Part shown: positions 1 through 9,800 of the stretch, piece after piece
Numbering within the stretch: position 1 is the stretch's first letter
How the letters are laid out: each line of letters starts with the position of its first letter
DNA from: Bacteroidales bacterium
GTDB lineage: Bacteria; Bacteroidota; Bacteroidia; Bacteroidales; P3
Assembly: GCA_017647065.1 (NCBI GenBank)
Contig: JAGCLI010000060.1
Coordinates: 1 to 10,293, forward strand
Direction: 5' to 3'
Length of the DNA: 10,293 nucleotides
Notes under the pieces: model-generated
What the model was told of the DNA's origin: nothing
Database searches by the model: none
What the model saw: only the letters and a program-made list of their open reading frames with translations
Position numbers and translations under genes: made by a program

Positions 1-28
1 AGAGCGACTCTTTTGTTTGAGTCGCTCT
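1..28 (-). terminator. Intrinsic terminator hairpin of the complete adhesin gene (cut by window edge)
   Basis: An inverted repeat pairs AGAGCGACTC (1-10) with GAGTCGCTCT (19-28) around the 8-nt loop TTTTGTTT. It lies 24 bases past the stop codon of the gene ending at 53. The U-tract expected after the hairpin on the minus strand would fall beyond base 1 and cannot be seen. The identical hairpin at 6779-6812 does have a U-tract, which makes the terminator reading strong by analogy. Confidence 0.85.
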
Positions 29-39
29 TTTGAGTTATT
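1..39. repeat. 39-bp direct repeat, copy A (terminator plus flank)
   Basis: Bases 1-39 are identical to 6782-6820, including the hairpin loop and the TTGAGTTATT flank. The repeat may extend beyond base 1. The next 13 bases towards the gene differ between copies. A further 27 bp are then identical (53-79 and 6834-6860), covering the stop codon and the last eight codons of each gene. Confidence 0.95.
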
Positions 40-52
40 TAATAGTTAATTA

Positions 53-3000
53 TTATTCAACTATCAATTTTTGTGTACTTATTGCATAATCGGTTACTAT
101 TCTAATATAATAAACTCCACTTGCAATGTTGTTTAAGTCTATTGTGTAAGTTGTAGTGTTTGCTTTCATTAGGTCTTCTCTTAGTATTCTTCCTTGCAAG
201 TCGCTAAGTATTATTTTAGCATCTGAATTTAGGTTTTCAATCCTTAGAGTTGCTTGTGCAGAAGCTGGATTTGGTGAAAGGATTACTTGTAATTGATTAT
301 CATTTTCAATATCCATCAAAGCACCATCATCAATTTCTGCTGCATCGTAAATACTTACTGCATCAACTCCAACACATCGTCCATTTTTGTTGATTCTTCT
401 AAATGCAATTTGATATGTTTGCGATTGATTTGGCAAAGATATTGTGTCTTGATACCAATTTGATTGTGAAGAAGTGTAGAGTCTTAATCTTATCCATTCA
501 CTTTCTTGATTTTCTCTGTACAAGACTTCTATTCTATCGTTATTAGAAAGTCGTGGAGGCAAGATATAGCTAAATTTCAGATATGGTATTTCTAAGTTTT
601 CTATATTAAGACGTGGTGAAATCAACATTGAAGAATCAAATGTAGAAAGAGCGTGATAAGCATATTGATTTCCTTCATAGGAAGCAGGGGTATATCCATC
701 GGCATAACTATTATCTAAAATCACCCAAGTAGAATCATTTTCCACATCTCCACTCCAACATCCAAAATCACTGCTTTCAAATCCCATAAAGTATGGAAAG
801 TCTTGAATAATCATACATTCTGTTTGAAAACTTATCGTATCGGTTGATACAGACTCTTCTTCTTGGCAATTTGTTGTTACAAAAACTTGATATAATGTGT
901 TTTCGGAAAGATTTGTTAATTGAACATTGCTGTTATCCGAAACAATAATTGAATTAAATGCTGTATCGTTTTGCGATTTATAATAAACATTCCAAGCATT
1001 GTGCAATTCATCATTGCCTATCCAAGAAATCTCTGCACTATTTGATGTTATAGAGGAGGCTATCACTGAATTTTCTATCGGACTGATACAAGGAATTATT
1101 TCTTCCACCTCTTCTACCTGCACATTGTCTATTATTGCTCCTTGATTGTCGCCTGATCTAAAACTATTGACCCAAACAAATACAAGTTTTCTTATTTCAT
1201 TTGGCGTATTAGGTATAACAACACTCATATTCGTTGTTTGAGTAACTTGACTAAGTGTATATTCGGAATCAATCGTACTATTGCTTATTATAACTCCTTG
1301 CTGATAATCATCCCTTGCAAAATAAGAAACAGAAGACGAGGGTTCAAAAACAGTATCAATAGGAACAAAGAAGACTTTCAAATAATCGCCTAAGCTTACC
1401 CCTCCTACTTTCACATCAAAACTTATTCTAATTGAATCGCTCTCTTCTAATTGAATTTGTTTCTCTGCAATCACAACGCAAGTATTGTTTTTATCGAACT
1501 GAGATGTTAATCCGTTATCGCAAGTTACAAATAGAGTTGAATTTGTTGATGAATTAGCCCTACCAACCCACCATTTGTTTGTACAAGTTCCATTCTTTAA
1601 GAGCCAACCGTTAGCTCCTTCTTGTTCAAAGTCGCATATATATGGCAAATTCACAACATCTTGCAGTGTATTGATAGAAATCTCATCGCTAATTATTGAC
1701 TCTGCCTCGCCACACACTCCTTTAACCTTAACCAAATAACGAGTTAGCGGATTAAGATTGTCAATAGTTATGAAATTTGTATTTGTAGTAAGAGTTAAAT
1801 ACTCTGTTGAAGTTTCATTTTTGTAATATACAACATAATTATCTGCTCCTGTTGATTCCCACGAAAGAGAAATAGAATTAGATGAAGGAGATATTGCCTC
1901 TAAATTTTCTATTTTTGCACAAGGAGATACAATCAATTTTAAATTATCAATAGCCGCAGGATTTAGTCTTTCGGCAATAGAGTAATAACCAAAGGCTGCT
2001 ATTACCAAACGCTTATCGCCTGTTATATGTCCAAGAGAAATTCTTTCGTTTTGCCATTCTTGTGAACCATAAAGAGTAATTATTGGATTAGGTGGCAGAG
2101 TTGTTATTGACAAAGGAGCAATATCCATAATATAAATAGAGATTCCTCCTTCAATAGTGCCATTTAGTACACTACCTATGCCTTTCCAATCAAGGATTAA
2201 CTCAAAGCTACTATCTGTTTGTCCGAAAGAGAAATCTTTGTAAAGATATGAAATAAAAGAAGTGGAATTCGTTTCAGCCCCATAGGAAATTCCTCCATCT
2301 TTTGAAATATATGCTGACTGACCATTTAAATCCTCTGAGGTAGCTGAGCCAATACACCAAGCATTTGGACAAGAAGGCGTAGCAACGCTTTGCCATTGTA
2401 CATTGTCGCCAAAAGTTGTTTCAAAAGGTAAGGCTTGTGGTTGAGCCAATGTAGTAAAGCTTGTCATAACCCAAGGAGAATACATATTGTTTCCACAAAA
2501 ACTTCTTACTGCAACGCTATATAGAGTTTGAGCTAAAAGATTTTCTAAAACAAGACTTGGTTGTGAGCAAATCAAAGGGTTAATTGTATCGAAATTTGAG
2601 CATTGACCTTCAACAACTACATATTGAAAATAAGTAGTGTTATCATTAATGGTTTTGATTTTAAGAGTTGCAGCATTATGTCTTAGAGTTGAAGAATCAA
2701 TAGAAATAGAACGTGGAGCCTGACACTGAGTCCAATTATTGATAGTAAAGTTATCAATGCACAAATATTTGTATCCTCCCTCTATTGTACTTTCTACATA
2801 AAAAGCAAACTTAACTACACCCGATAAGGCTTGATTATTTTCATCTACAAGTTTGATTACATAAGGTGTTGTTTCGTTTGTCAGCGAAGAAAGATTATGG
2901 ACTGTATCTGAGTCTTGCTCAGCAAAAATCACAGCATTGTTTTGATTCCAAGTAACGCCATTATCCATAGATATTGCAACGATAAACTTGTCATCAACAT

Positions 3001-6000
3001 CGATTTGTGTAGGAGTTTCTCCATACCAATCTCTTAAAGCAAGGTCTAAAATAACTTGTTTAGTAATTGAGCCATCTCCCAAATTGATTGAAGGGCTTAT
3101 TGCCCAATCTTTAATGTTTGAACCTGAGATTAGAATATTTAACTTGCTTGAATAATCGGTATTTGTCTGCATTTGACCAACTGTCCATGCTGAATTATCT
3201 GACAAAGCCGTTGTATAAGTAAAATCATTTGTTAAAAACCTTCCTTTATGCTTTGACCAACAATATTGTTCTTGTAATATATTTTCTTCAAAGTCTATTT
3301 CCAAAGGCGTTTCTATTATAGCACAAGGAGTTGTGATTGAAAAAATTTCTCCACTAAATAAAGCCTCGCTTTCACCCTGACATTCAACACCTATTTGCAA
3401 TTGATAATTTTCATTATACTCTAATCCTTGTGATATTGTATAAGGAAAAGATTCACGACTAAGCCCTGTGATTTCTGTATAAAGGCTATCGGTTTCTTTT
3501 TTGTAGAGTAAAATATAAGAAGAGTTGGTATTAAATTCATCAATAAGGTCTATAGTTAAATTAAGTCCACTTTCTGTGTCTGCAACCTGCAAATCCAAGT
3601 CAATAAGCCTTGCACAATCAAGTGTATTTATAGAAATATTATCTACTATTGCAGGAAGAATATTATTTGATGAATAACTATCGCTTTCCCAATAAAAGAT
3701 TAACTGATAAGCCCCTTGATAAATTCCAGCAGGTAAAAGAATATGTTCTCTTTGCCATTGAGTTGAAGAATGCAACCTTGGTGTTATAGCATAATTTTCG
3801 CTCATTGAATAACCAAAAGGAACAAGATAAACTCTAAAATAAGCATTAGGGTTAATTCCTTGACACTTCCAATCAAACGAAAATTCATATTCTGCACCTG
3901 AATTAAAATCTACATTCATATAAGCATAGGCTTGAACAAACCCTGTACTAAAAGAAGCTGAATTTCCATTGTTATTTGAAACATAGAGAGATCTTCCTGT
4001 TTGCGAAGAAATATTTGAAAGTGGCTGATTATAACTTTGTCCTATTATCCATTTGTTTGAGGTCGGTGCCGAGATGAATCGCATTTGTGGAGTAGTTTCT
4101 TCTGTGTTTAAATCAAAAGAAAATGGAGTTGAGTATAAGTATGGTAAAGTTACTCGTTTGGTTTCGCTCCAAGTTCCATCGCAATTTTGCCTTAATGCAA
4201 AAAGATATGTCTTTTGATTTTCTAAACCGCTTAATATATAAGGTAATTCTTGATTTGCAGGTATTACAATAGTTTGAGCAGTGTTTGGATCAAAATCTTG
4301 ATTTGGCATTTCTTCGGCATAAGCCACTACAACACCCTCTGAGGTTATATTATTATTTGTATAAGATATTAAAACTGCATCGGAAGAATAAGGATAAATT
4401 TGCACATCGTTTACTTCCAAACAATCGGGAATATCACTTACCTTAAAATTATCTATAACAAATGATGGATTTGGCTCATTTATCACAAATGCAATGCGAT
4501 AAGAACCAACATAATCATTCAATAATATTTCGGCAGTCTTGAAATTAACTGTTTCAAGATTAGAATCGTGAATTGTTGTTAGATAATCAAAATACGAAGT
4601 ATCTTCTTCTGAGGCGTAATCCATCAAATCTGTATTCAAAACATAGACATCTATTTTTGGAAAATGAGTTAATTGTGAGTTTGAAGAGAGTTTTTGAACA
4701 AAGTTAATGCGTTGATTTCCGTTTAGAGCAAAAATAGGCGATATAATCCAATCGCTAATTTCTGTTTGATTATCATTTGGATTTCCATTATAGGATAATG
4801 CGTTTGAGCCATTGACTCCCGTATAGTCTTGTAAGGACCACTTTATAGAGGTATTGCCTCGATTTATCGAGTGCCAACAATGAGGAATACTAATACTATT
4901 TAAGGTATAAAGATTGTAGTCAAAATTTTCTAAATAAGCAAGTGAATCTATTATTCCGCAAGGTATTTGAGTTAAATAGAAATTTGAAGGCATTGAAGTA
5001 TTGTCTATATCACAATTTGCATAGACTCTATATTGCACAACAGAGGAATATGGTAAGTAAGGAATAGTTAGAGGGTTGGTTCCTTGCATATAAGACCATT
5101 GTGTTTCGTTTAGTAGTTTATATTCAACGGTATATGAAGCAGATTCGTTAAGCATATCTATTATATTTAAGGACATAAATATGCTTCCATTAACATCTAA
5201 CATCGTTTCTTGTGTACCGCTTATTTTTTCGCAATTTGTATGAGTTATTTCTATGTTATCAATAGCAATTGGAGGATTCTCCCCATCGCAGTGATCGTTT
5301 ACCCAAGTAAAAACTAATTGATAATAACCCGGAGCAATGCTTTGTGATAACTCTGTTGTAAATCGACTCCAAACTCCTGTATTATTTACAACTTGTGCTA
5401 AGGTTATGCTTGAAGGAACGCTGTTTGACAAATTCGCATTGGCTGGAATTAAGGACACTTTCATATAATCGTTAAAAACATCTCCTACCACTTTGTAATC
5501 AAAGGAAAGTCCATAATGCAAACTATCTAATATTTCTATGTATGTTGAAAAATGGGAAACAGATGATGAAGTATTATCATAATAATTTGTTTCTCCATCA
5601 TCATTACTTATAAAAATACCATTGCCTTGTGTTATATGCCCTTGTTCATCTCGTGTATTATTTCCCAAAGGACCTACATGCCATTGATTTTCCCCAAAAT
5701 TAGTAAATTTCCACTTTGATAAATCTTCTAAATCATCAAAATCATTGTAATAAGGTAAAGTTATGCAATCATCAGGGTGCGTAAGGGTTGTTAAAGACAC
5801 TATTTGATTGTTACTTTCCGAAAAAGGACAAATCGTCCATAGTTTAATTTGATAATTAGAATGCGATTCAAGTCCTGTTATTGTATAAGTTGTACCAGTA
5901 ACTCCCTCTTGTATTATTGTCCATTGGCTTTCTGTATCTTTTTTACAAGCAATACCTACAAAACTTCCTTCTTGCCAAAAATTATCCCAAGAAATTATTG

Positions 6001-6634
6001 CTAAATCTGAGCTAACACTATCTACTCTAAGATTGAATGGCTGATAACAATGTTCTTCATCTGGAATTATTCCAACCTTTACTATTGGAGTTTCATTAAG
6101 TATCTGACTATAACTAGGATTAGAATTTATATTATAAGGAGTTGCGTGATTTGCCGCACACCTTGTAGATGAGTTTGCATTTCTTGTTTTAAAGAAGTGA
6201 TTGCTTTGAGTTGTAAAGCCTTCCTTTATCATTGTTATAACCAAATTATTATTCCCCGAATATTCATAAGGCGTATAAAAATCAAAGGTTATCCACCCAT
6301 TACTCAAAATAACCGTATCGGAAAACACCTCTATAGAATTTTGAAGCGAAACAAAAGAGCTAAGCGAAGACTGAGTTGTTTCTTTTAAATAGACTTTTAC
6401 CACACCAGAATTAAACCACCCTCCAACATGATAGTAACTTATACTTGTAATTTCACCAACCATTAGTTCATTTGACTTATATAGACTTTGGGTATAAGAA
6501 TATTTATTATCACAAACAAGAGGTGCTGTTGTTATTATTTGACTTGTATTGCTATCTCCTATAACAAAAAAATCTGTTTGAGCCGAAATTTGAGTTGCAA
6601 ACAAAAGCAACAAAAGAAAAAATAACCTTTTCAT
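53..6634 (-). CDS. Giant T9SS-exported multi-domain adhesin-like surface protein (2193 aa)
   Basis: This is a complete gene for a secreted beta-rich protein. I chose the ATG at 6632-6634 because it gives a classic signal peptide (MKRLFFLLLLLFATQISA, cleavage likely before QTDFF). The frame is open to 6685, but that extension would overlap the promoter box at 6671-6678. Residues about 26-190 form an N-terminal domain of a type common at the start of Bacteroidota surface proteins. Seven FN3-like domains follow (starting near 196, 468, 738, 1007, 1304, 1572, 1849), each followed by a cleaved-adhesin/choice-of-anchor-J-like domain (starting near 290, 559, 830, 1104, 1401, 1661, 1940). The J-like domains usually end in a hydrophobic-DN motif (AIDN, VIDN, IVDN, CIDN). 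Residues 2116-2193 are a T9SS type A sorting domain with PNPA, SDLQGRIL, SGVYYIRI and terminal KLIVE. Related domains occur in gingipain haemagglutinin regions. Adhesion or polymer binding is inferred; no catalytic domain is visible. Confidence 0.93.
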   Translation of the reverse strand: MKRLFFLLLLLFATQISAQTDFFVIGDSNTSQIITTAPLVCDNKYSYTQSLYKSNELMVGEITSISYYHVGGWFNSGVVKVYLKETTQSSLSSFVSLQNSIEVFSDTVILSNGWITFDFYTPYEYSGNNNLVITMIKEGFTTQSNHFFKTRNANSSTRCAANHATPYNINSNPSYSQILNETPIVKVGIIPDEEHCYQPFNLRVDSVSSDLAIISWDNFWQEGSFVGIACKKDTESQWTIIQEGVTGTTYTITGLESHSNYQIKLWTICPFSESNNQIVSLTTLTHPDDCITLPYYNDFDDLEDLSKWKFTNFGENQWHVGPLGNNTRDEQGHITQGNGIFISNDDGETNYYDNTSSSVSHFSTYIEILDSLHYGLSFDYKVVGDVFNDYMKVSLIPANANLSNSVPSSITLAQVVNNTGVWSRFTTELSQSIAPGYYQLVFTWVNDHCDGENPPIAIDNIEITHTNCEKISGTQETMLDVNGSIFMSLNIIDMLNESASYTVEYKLLNETQWSYMQGTNPLTIPYLPYSSVVQYRVYANCDIDNTSMPSNFYLTQIPCGIIDSLAYLENFDYNLYTLNSISIPHCWHSINRGNTSIKWSLQDYTGVNGSNALSYNGNPNDNQTEISDWIISPIFALNGNQRINFVQKLSSNSQLTHFPKIDVYVLNTDLMDYASEEDTSYFDYLTTIHDSNLETVNFKTAEILLNDYVGSYRIAFVINEPNPSFVIDNFKVSDIPDCLEVNDVQIYPYSSDAVLISYTNNNITSEGVVVAYAEEMPNQDFDPNTAQTIVIPANQELPYILSGLENQKTYLFALRQNCDGTWSETKRVTLPYLYSTPFSFDLNTEETTPQMRFISAPTSNKWIIGQSYNQPLSNISSQTGRSLYVSNNNGNSASFSTGFVQAYAYMNVDFNSGAEYEFSFDWKCQGINPNAYFRVYLVPFGYSMSENYAITPRLHSSTQWQREHILLPAGIYQGAYQLIFYWESDSYSSNNILPAIVDNISINTLDCARLIDLDLQVADTESGLNLTIDLIDEFNTNSSYILLYKKETDSLYTEITGLSRESFPYTISQGLEYNENYQLQIGVECQGESEALFSGEIFSITTPCAIIETPLEIDFEENILQEQYCWSKHKGRFLTNDFTYTTALSDNSAWTVGQMQTNTDYSSKLNILISGSNIKDWAISPSINLGDGSITKQVILDLALRDWYGETPTQIDVDDKFIVAISMDNGVTWNQNNAVIFAEQDSDTVHNLSSLTNETTPYVIKLVDENNQALSGVVKFAFYVESTIEGGYKYLCIDNFTINNWTQCQAPRSISIDSSTLRHNAATLKIKTINDNTTYFQYVVVEGQCSNFDTINPLICSQPSLVLENLLAQTLYSVAVRSFCGNNMYSPWVMTSFTTLAQPQALPFETTFGDNVQWQSVATPSCPNAWCIGSATSEDLNGQSAYISKDGGISYGAETNSTSFISYLYKDFSFGQTDSSFELILDWKGIGSVLNGTIEGGISIYIMDIAPLSITTLPPNPIITLYGSQEWQNERISLGHITGDKRLVIAAFGYYSIAERLNPAAIDNLKLIVSPCAKIENLEAISPSSNSISLSWESTGADNYVVYYKNETSTEYLTLTTNTNFITIDNLNPLTRYLVKVKGVCGEAESIISDEISINTLQDVVNLPYICDFEQEGANGWLLKNGTCTNKWWVGRANSSTNSTLFVTCDNGLTSQFDKNNTCVVIAEKQIQLEESDSIRISFDVKVGGVSLGDYLKVFFVPIDTVFEPSSSVSYFARDDYQQGVIISNSTIDSEYTLSQVTQTTNMSVVIPNTPNEIRKLVFVWVNSFRSGDNQGAIIDNVQVEEVEEIIPCISPIENSVIASSITSNSAEISWIGNDELHNAWNVYYKSQNDTAFNSIIVSDNSNVQLTNLSENTLYQVFVTTNCQEEESVSTDTISFQTECMIIQDFPYFMGFESSDFGCWSGDVENDSTWVILDNSYADGYTPASYEGNQYAYHALSTFDSSMLISPRLNIENLEIPYLKFSYILPPRLSNNDRIEVLYRENQESEWIRLRLYTSSQSNWYQDTISLPNQSQTYQIAFRRINKNGRCVGVDAVSIYDAAEIDDGALMDIENDNQLQVILSPNPASAQATLRIENLNSDAKIILSDLQGRILREDLMKANTTTYTIDLNNIASGVYYIRIVTDYAISTQKLIVE
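56..289 (-). other. T9SS type A C-terminal sorting domain of the complete adhesin
   Basis: These are the last 78 residues. They begin QVILSPNPA and contain SDLQGRIL, a Gly-Val-Tyr-Tyr core and the terminal KLIVE. In known T9SS cargo this domain directs outer-membrane translocation and is removed by the PorU sortase, which often attaches the protein to A-LPS. By eye about 47 of 78 residues match the sorting domain of the neighbouring paralogue. Confidence 0.92.
341..6049 (-). repeat. Seven-fold FN3 + J-like domain array inside the complete adhesin
   Basis: Residues 196-2098 are a head-to-tail array of seven two-domain modules, each roughly 270 residues long. Each module starts with a Cys at the FN3 boundary and carries a second Cys 69-80 residues later near the end of the FN3. 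The J-like half then starts with a short hydrophobic-Pro-aromatic stretch and a D/N-F-D/E turn (PYYNDFD, PYICDFE, PYFMGFE). The modules are well diverged from one another, so they are protein-level repeats from old duplications rather than near-identical DNA repeats. Domain edges are approximate. Confidence 0.8.
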
Positions 6635-6670
6635 ATCTTTGAATTTTTGGTTAGAAATATATTTGAGCAT

Positions 6671-6678
6671 CAAAGATA
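6671..6678 (-). promoter_or_regulatory. Bacteroidota-type -7 promoter box (TATCTTTG)
   Basis: The minus strand reads TATCTTTG, an exact fit to the Bacteroidota -7 consensus TAnnTTTG. It lies 36 bases upstream of the ATG at 6634, so transcription would start near 6664 and leave a leader of about 30 nt. No well-placed -33 TTTG is seen: the nearest (6707-6710) is 28 bases from the box, more than the usual 17-23. The leader has no Shine-Dalgarno sequence, only an A-rich stretch before the start, as is usual in this phylum. Confidence 0.55.
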
Positions 6679-6778
6679 AAAACAATTCTTAAAAAGAGAA
6701 AAAAATCAAAGAAAAAATTTAAAAAAACAAAGAAATAAATTTTTAAATGAAAGAAATATTTTTCTAAAACAAAGAAAA
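6679..6778. other. A-rich intergenic spacer with recurring CAAAG
   Basis: The plus strand is strongly purine-rich here, with long A runs and very few C. The word CAAAG occurs at 6707, 6728 and 6770, and again at 6671 inside the promoter box, giving TTTG words on the transcribed strand. No open reading frame is supported. The likely role is an upstream promoter region following the terminator's U-tract. Confidence 0.5.
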
Positions 6779-6812
6779 AAAAGAGCGACTCTTTTGTTTG
6801 AGTCGCTCTTTT
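6779..6812 (-). terminator. Intrinsic terminator of the partial adhesin gene
   Basis: A 13-bp stem pairs 6779-6791 with 6800-6812 around the 8-nt loop TTTTGTTT. Read on the minus strand, the hairpin runs into an uninterrupted run of eight T (6782-6775), followed by CTTTG. It starts 22 bases past the stop codon at 6834. It separates the two genes into different transcription units, consistent with the promoter box found after it. Confidence 0.93.
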
Positions 6813-6820
6813 GAGTTATT
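6782..6820. repeat. 39-bp direct repeat, copy B (terminator plus flank)
   Basis: This stretch is identical to bases 1-39. The two copies are 6781 bp apart and bracket the complete adhesin gene, so recombination between them would remove exactly one gene plus one terminator. Confidence 0.95.
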
Positions 6821-6833
6821 GATTTGTTAAATG

Positions 6834-9800
6834 TTATTCAACTATCAATTTTTGTGTACTAACTACATTGTCTGTTATGATTCTAATGTAGTAAACTCCG
6901 CTTGACATATTGCTAACGTTTAATGTGTAACGGGTTGTGCCTGCTTTGATGTTGTCTTGACTTAGGATTCTTCCTTGTAAGTCGCTAACTACTACTTTTG
7001 CTTCTTGGTTCAATCCGTTGATTTCTAATGTTGCGTTGTCTGTCGCTGGGTTTGGATAGATTGTTGCTTGTAACATGCCTGCTATTGCGTCATTCAAGCC
7101 TGATAAAGTGAAGGTTTCTACTGTTCCGTAGGCTGTACCTGCTTCGTTTGTGATGTATGCACGATAGAAGTATGTTTGTCCTTCTACTAAGTCATTGACT
7201 GCTTGGCTGAATGTGTTAGCATTTAATGTTGCTGTGATGTTTTGAACATTGTTGTCTTCAAGTGTGAAGTCGGCAACTGTTGCTAAGGCAAAGCCTACTG
7301 TGAAGTTTTCTGATTCACCTGCACTTACTAAGGCTCCGTTTAGGGTTGCACTTGTGTTGCCTACGTTAGTTGCTGGTGTTGTTGTTACTTCTCCTAATAC
7401 TACTACAACTGGGGCTGCTGTGGTTGTGAAAGTCATTTCGTTTCCTTCTACTGTGCCGCTTGCTGTGGTTGCATAGGCTTTGAATATGTAGGTTGTTTGT
7501 TCTGTTAAGCCGTTCACTACTGCTGAGATTGTTGTACCTGTTGCTGATACTTCGCTCCATGTTGTTGCACTTTGTGCTTTGTATTGGAATCCTTGGGCTG
7601 TGATTGTTTCACTGCCTGCTGTGATTGTTCCGTTCAAGATTGCACTTTGGTGATCTACGCCTGTGGCTGCTGATGTAACAACTACTGGGGCTACTATTGG
7701 TGCTGCACTTGTTGTAAAGGTCATTTCTGCTCCTTCTACTGTACCGCTTGCTGTGGTTGCAAAGGCTTTGAATACGTATGCTGTTTGTGCTGTTAGGCCG
7801 TTCACTACTGCTGAAATTGTTGTGCCAGTTGCTGATACGGTTGTCCATGTTGATGCACTTTGTGCTTTGTATTTAAATCCTTGTGCTGTGATTGTTTCGC
7901 TACCTACGGTGATTGTTCCATTCAATGTTGCACTTTCGTGTGTGATTGATGTTGCTGCTGTTGTTGCAACTACTGGTGCTACTATTTCTGGATCAGGATC
8001 TTCTCCGCCTTGTTCTGCAAGTGTTGTGAAGGTTGTTGTTACCCATGCTGATTGTTGGTCTTCGCATATTGCTCTTACTTCTACTGTGTAAGCTGTATTT
8101 GCTGTTAGGCCTGTTAATGACTTACTTGTTGTTGTAAGTGTTTCTGCTGCACCTGAGTTTAACTTAAATTCGTATGTTGATGCTGTACCGTTCCATGTAA
8201 TATCAGCAGTTGTTTCTGTGATATTGCTTGCTGCAAGAGCTGTTGGTGCATCACATGGTTCTGGTTCTGGTTCAGGATCTGGATCTTCTCCGCCTTCTCC
8301 TTCTTCTGCATCGTAAACTGTAAAGTTATCAACAAGAACTCCGTATCCGTCAACACCTGCTGAAACAAATGCTATTTGATATGTTTCACTTGGGTTAGGC
8401 AATGCAATAGAGTCTAATACCCATTGATCAGTAGTTCCGTTCATTGTTGCTAATTCTGTCCAAGCTTCGTCTGCACTTGCTCTGTAACTAACAGTTAAAC
8501 TTTCTGCTATTCCTGACCAAGATAGTTTTGCATAATCAAATTTAACGTAAGGATTTGTTAATGAAGTAAGGTCGAACATTGGAGTAATCAATCTTCCAGA
8601 TACACCTGGCTCATAAGTATGCCAAATTGCATCTCCTGAAATAAATGTAATAACACCTAATTCATATTCATCTATTACAGCCCAAGCATTATCATAAAGA
8701 CCAGTCGTTCCTTGAATTGCTTCTACTGACCAACAAATAGGTGTTGCTCCTAAAGATACTCCTTCAAAGTTTTGTACATAAGGATATTCTGTAATAACAT
8801 CACAAAGTGTAACGAATGAAATTGCAGTTGTAGGGTTTGATTCTTCGTCTCCACAATCTGTTGTTACATAAACAGAATATGTTGTTGCGACTGAAAGGTC
8901 TGTTAATTCAATAGATGTTTCACTTGCAGAAACCATAGTATATTCTTCTTCGCCTGCTGCTTTGTAATATACATTCCATGCAGAGTGTGATTCATCATTG
9001 TCTGTCCAAGAAATTGTTGCAGATGTACTTGTTATTGCTGAGGCAACAACTGCTGTAGGTTTTGCACAAGTGATTTCTTCTCCCGCTCCTTCAACTGATA
9101 CGTTGTCAATTATTGCAGGTGGATCATATTGTAAGCTTCCGTCATTTCTCCACAAGAATACAAGTTTTTGTAATCCGTTAGGGGCAGCATTTTCTATTGT
9201 TATATCTTTGTGAACTGTTCCACTTTGTTGATTGATTTTTGCTCCACCTATTGTTCCTGTTGTATAAGAACTTGAAGCATAATCAATAGTAGAGTAATTT
9301 GTTGTAGGGTCAATTGCAACAGTAGGGTCAACAAAGAATACTTTCAAATAGTCACAGCAAGATTCTCCAGAAACTGTTACATCAAAACTGATTCTTATCG
9401 AGTCTGTTGCTCCTAATTGGAATAGTTTTTCTGCTACAACAACTCCTCCAGAACTTGTATAGGTTGCTGATGTTCCACCGTTAGATGAAATAAATAATTC
9501 TCCACTTGTTCCACCTGTTCTTGTTCCAACATACCATTTATTTGTACAAGAACCATTTCTTAATAACCAACCATTAGCACCTGCTTCTTCGAAGTCACAA
9601 GTATAAGGTATTTCAACAGGTTCTTGAAGTGTTGTTGCTGCTATTGCATTAGATGCAACTGCTTGCTCTGAACCACAAACTGCAGTTACTGTAATTATGT
9701 ATCTTGTTGCAGATGTAAGTTCTTCAAGTGTGAATGGAGAAGAAGTTACTGTTTCTGTTAATTCTTCTTCTGAGCCTTCTGCTCTATAAGTAATAATGTA

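Noticed and set aside
6197..6388. A 63-codon plus-strand open frame with a basic C-terminal end
   Set aside because: It is antisense to the N-terminal domain of the complete adhesin. It has no family resemblance and no promoter box, so it is explained by chance in AT-rich DNA.
6635..6685. Upstream Met codons (6685 and 6670) as the start of the complete adhesin
   Set aside because: They would place 12 to 17 extra residues before a perfect signal peptide and overlap the TATCTTTG promoter box, which would then lie inside the coding region.
6779..6812. The inverted repeat as a mobile-element end or attachment site
   Set aside because: It has a compact stem, an 8-nt loop and a T-tract immediately after a stop codon, which is fully explained by an intrinsic terminator. 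No transposase or integrase is present.
7663..8091. A 142-codon open frame on the plus strand
   Set aside because: It is antisense to the FN3-like repeats, has a low-complexity Ala/Val/Thr composition that mirrors the repetitive codons of the real gene, and has no promoter or recognisable domain.
7366..8368. Further short open frames in other reading frames over the repeat region, on the minus strand
   Set aside because: They are out-of-frame readings of the same repeats (Ser/Asn/Arg or Gln-rich low complexity) and overlap a well-supported coding frame.
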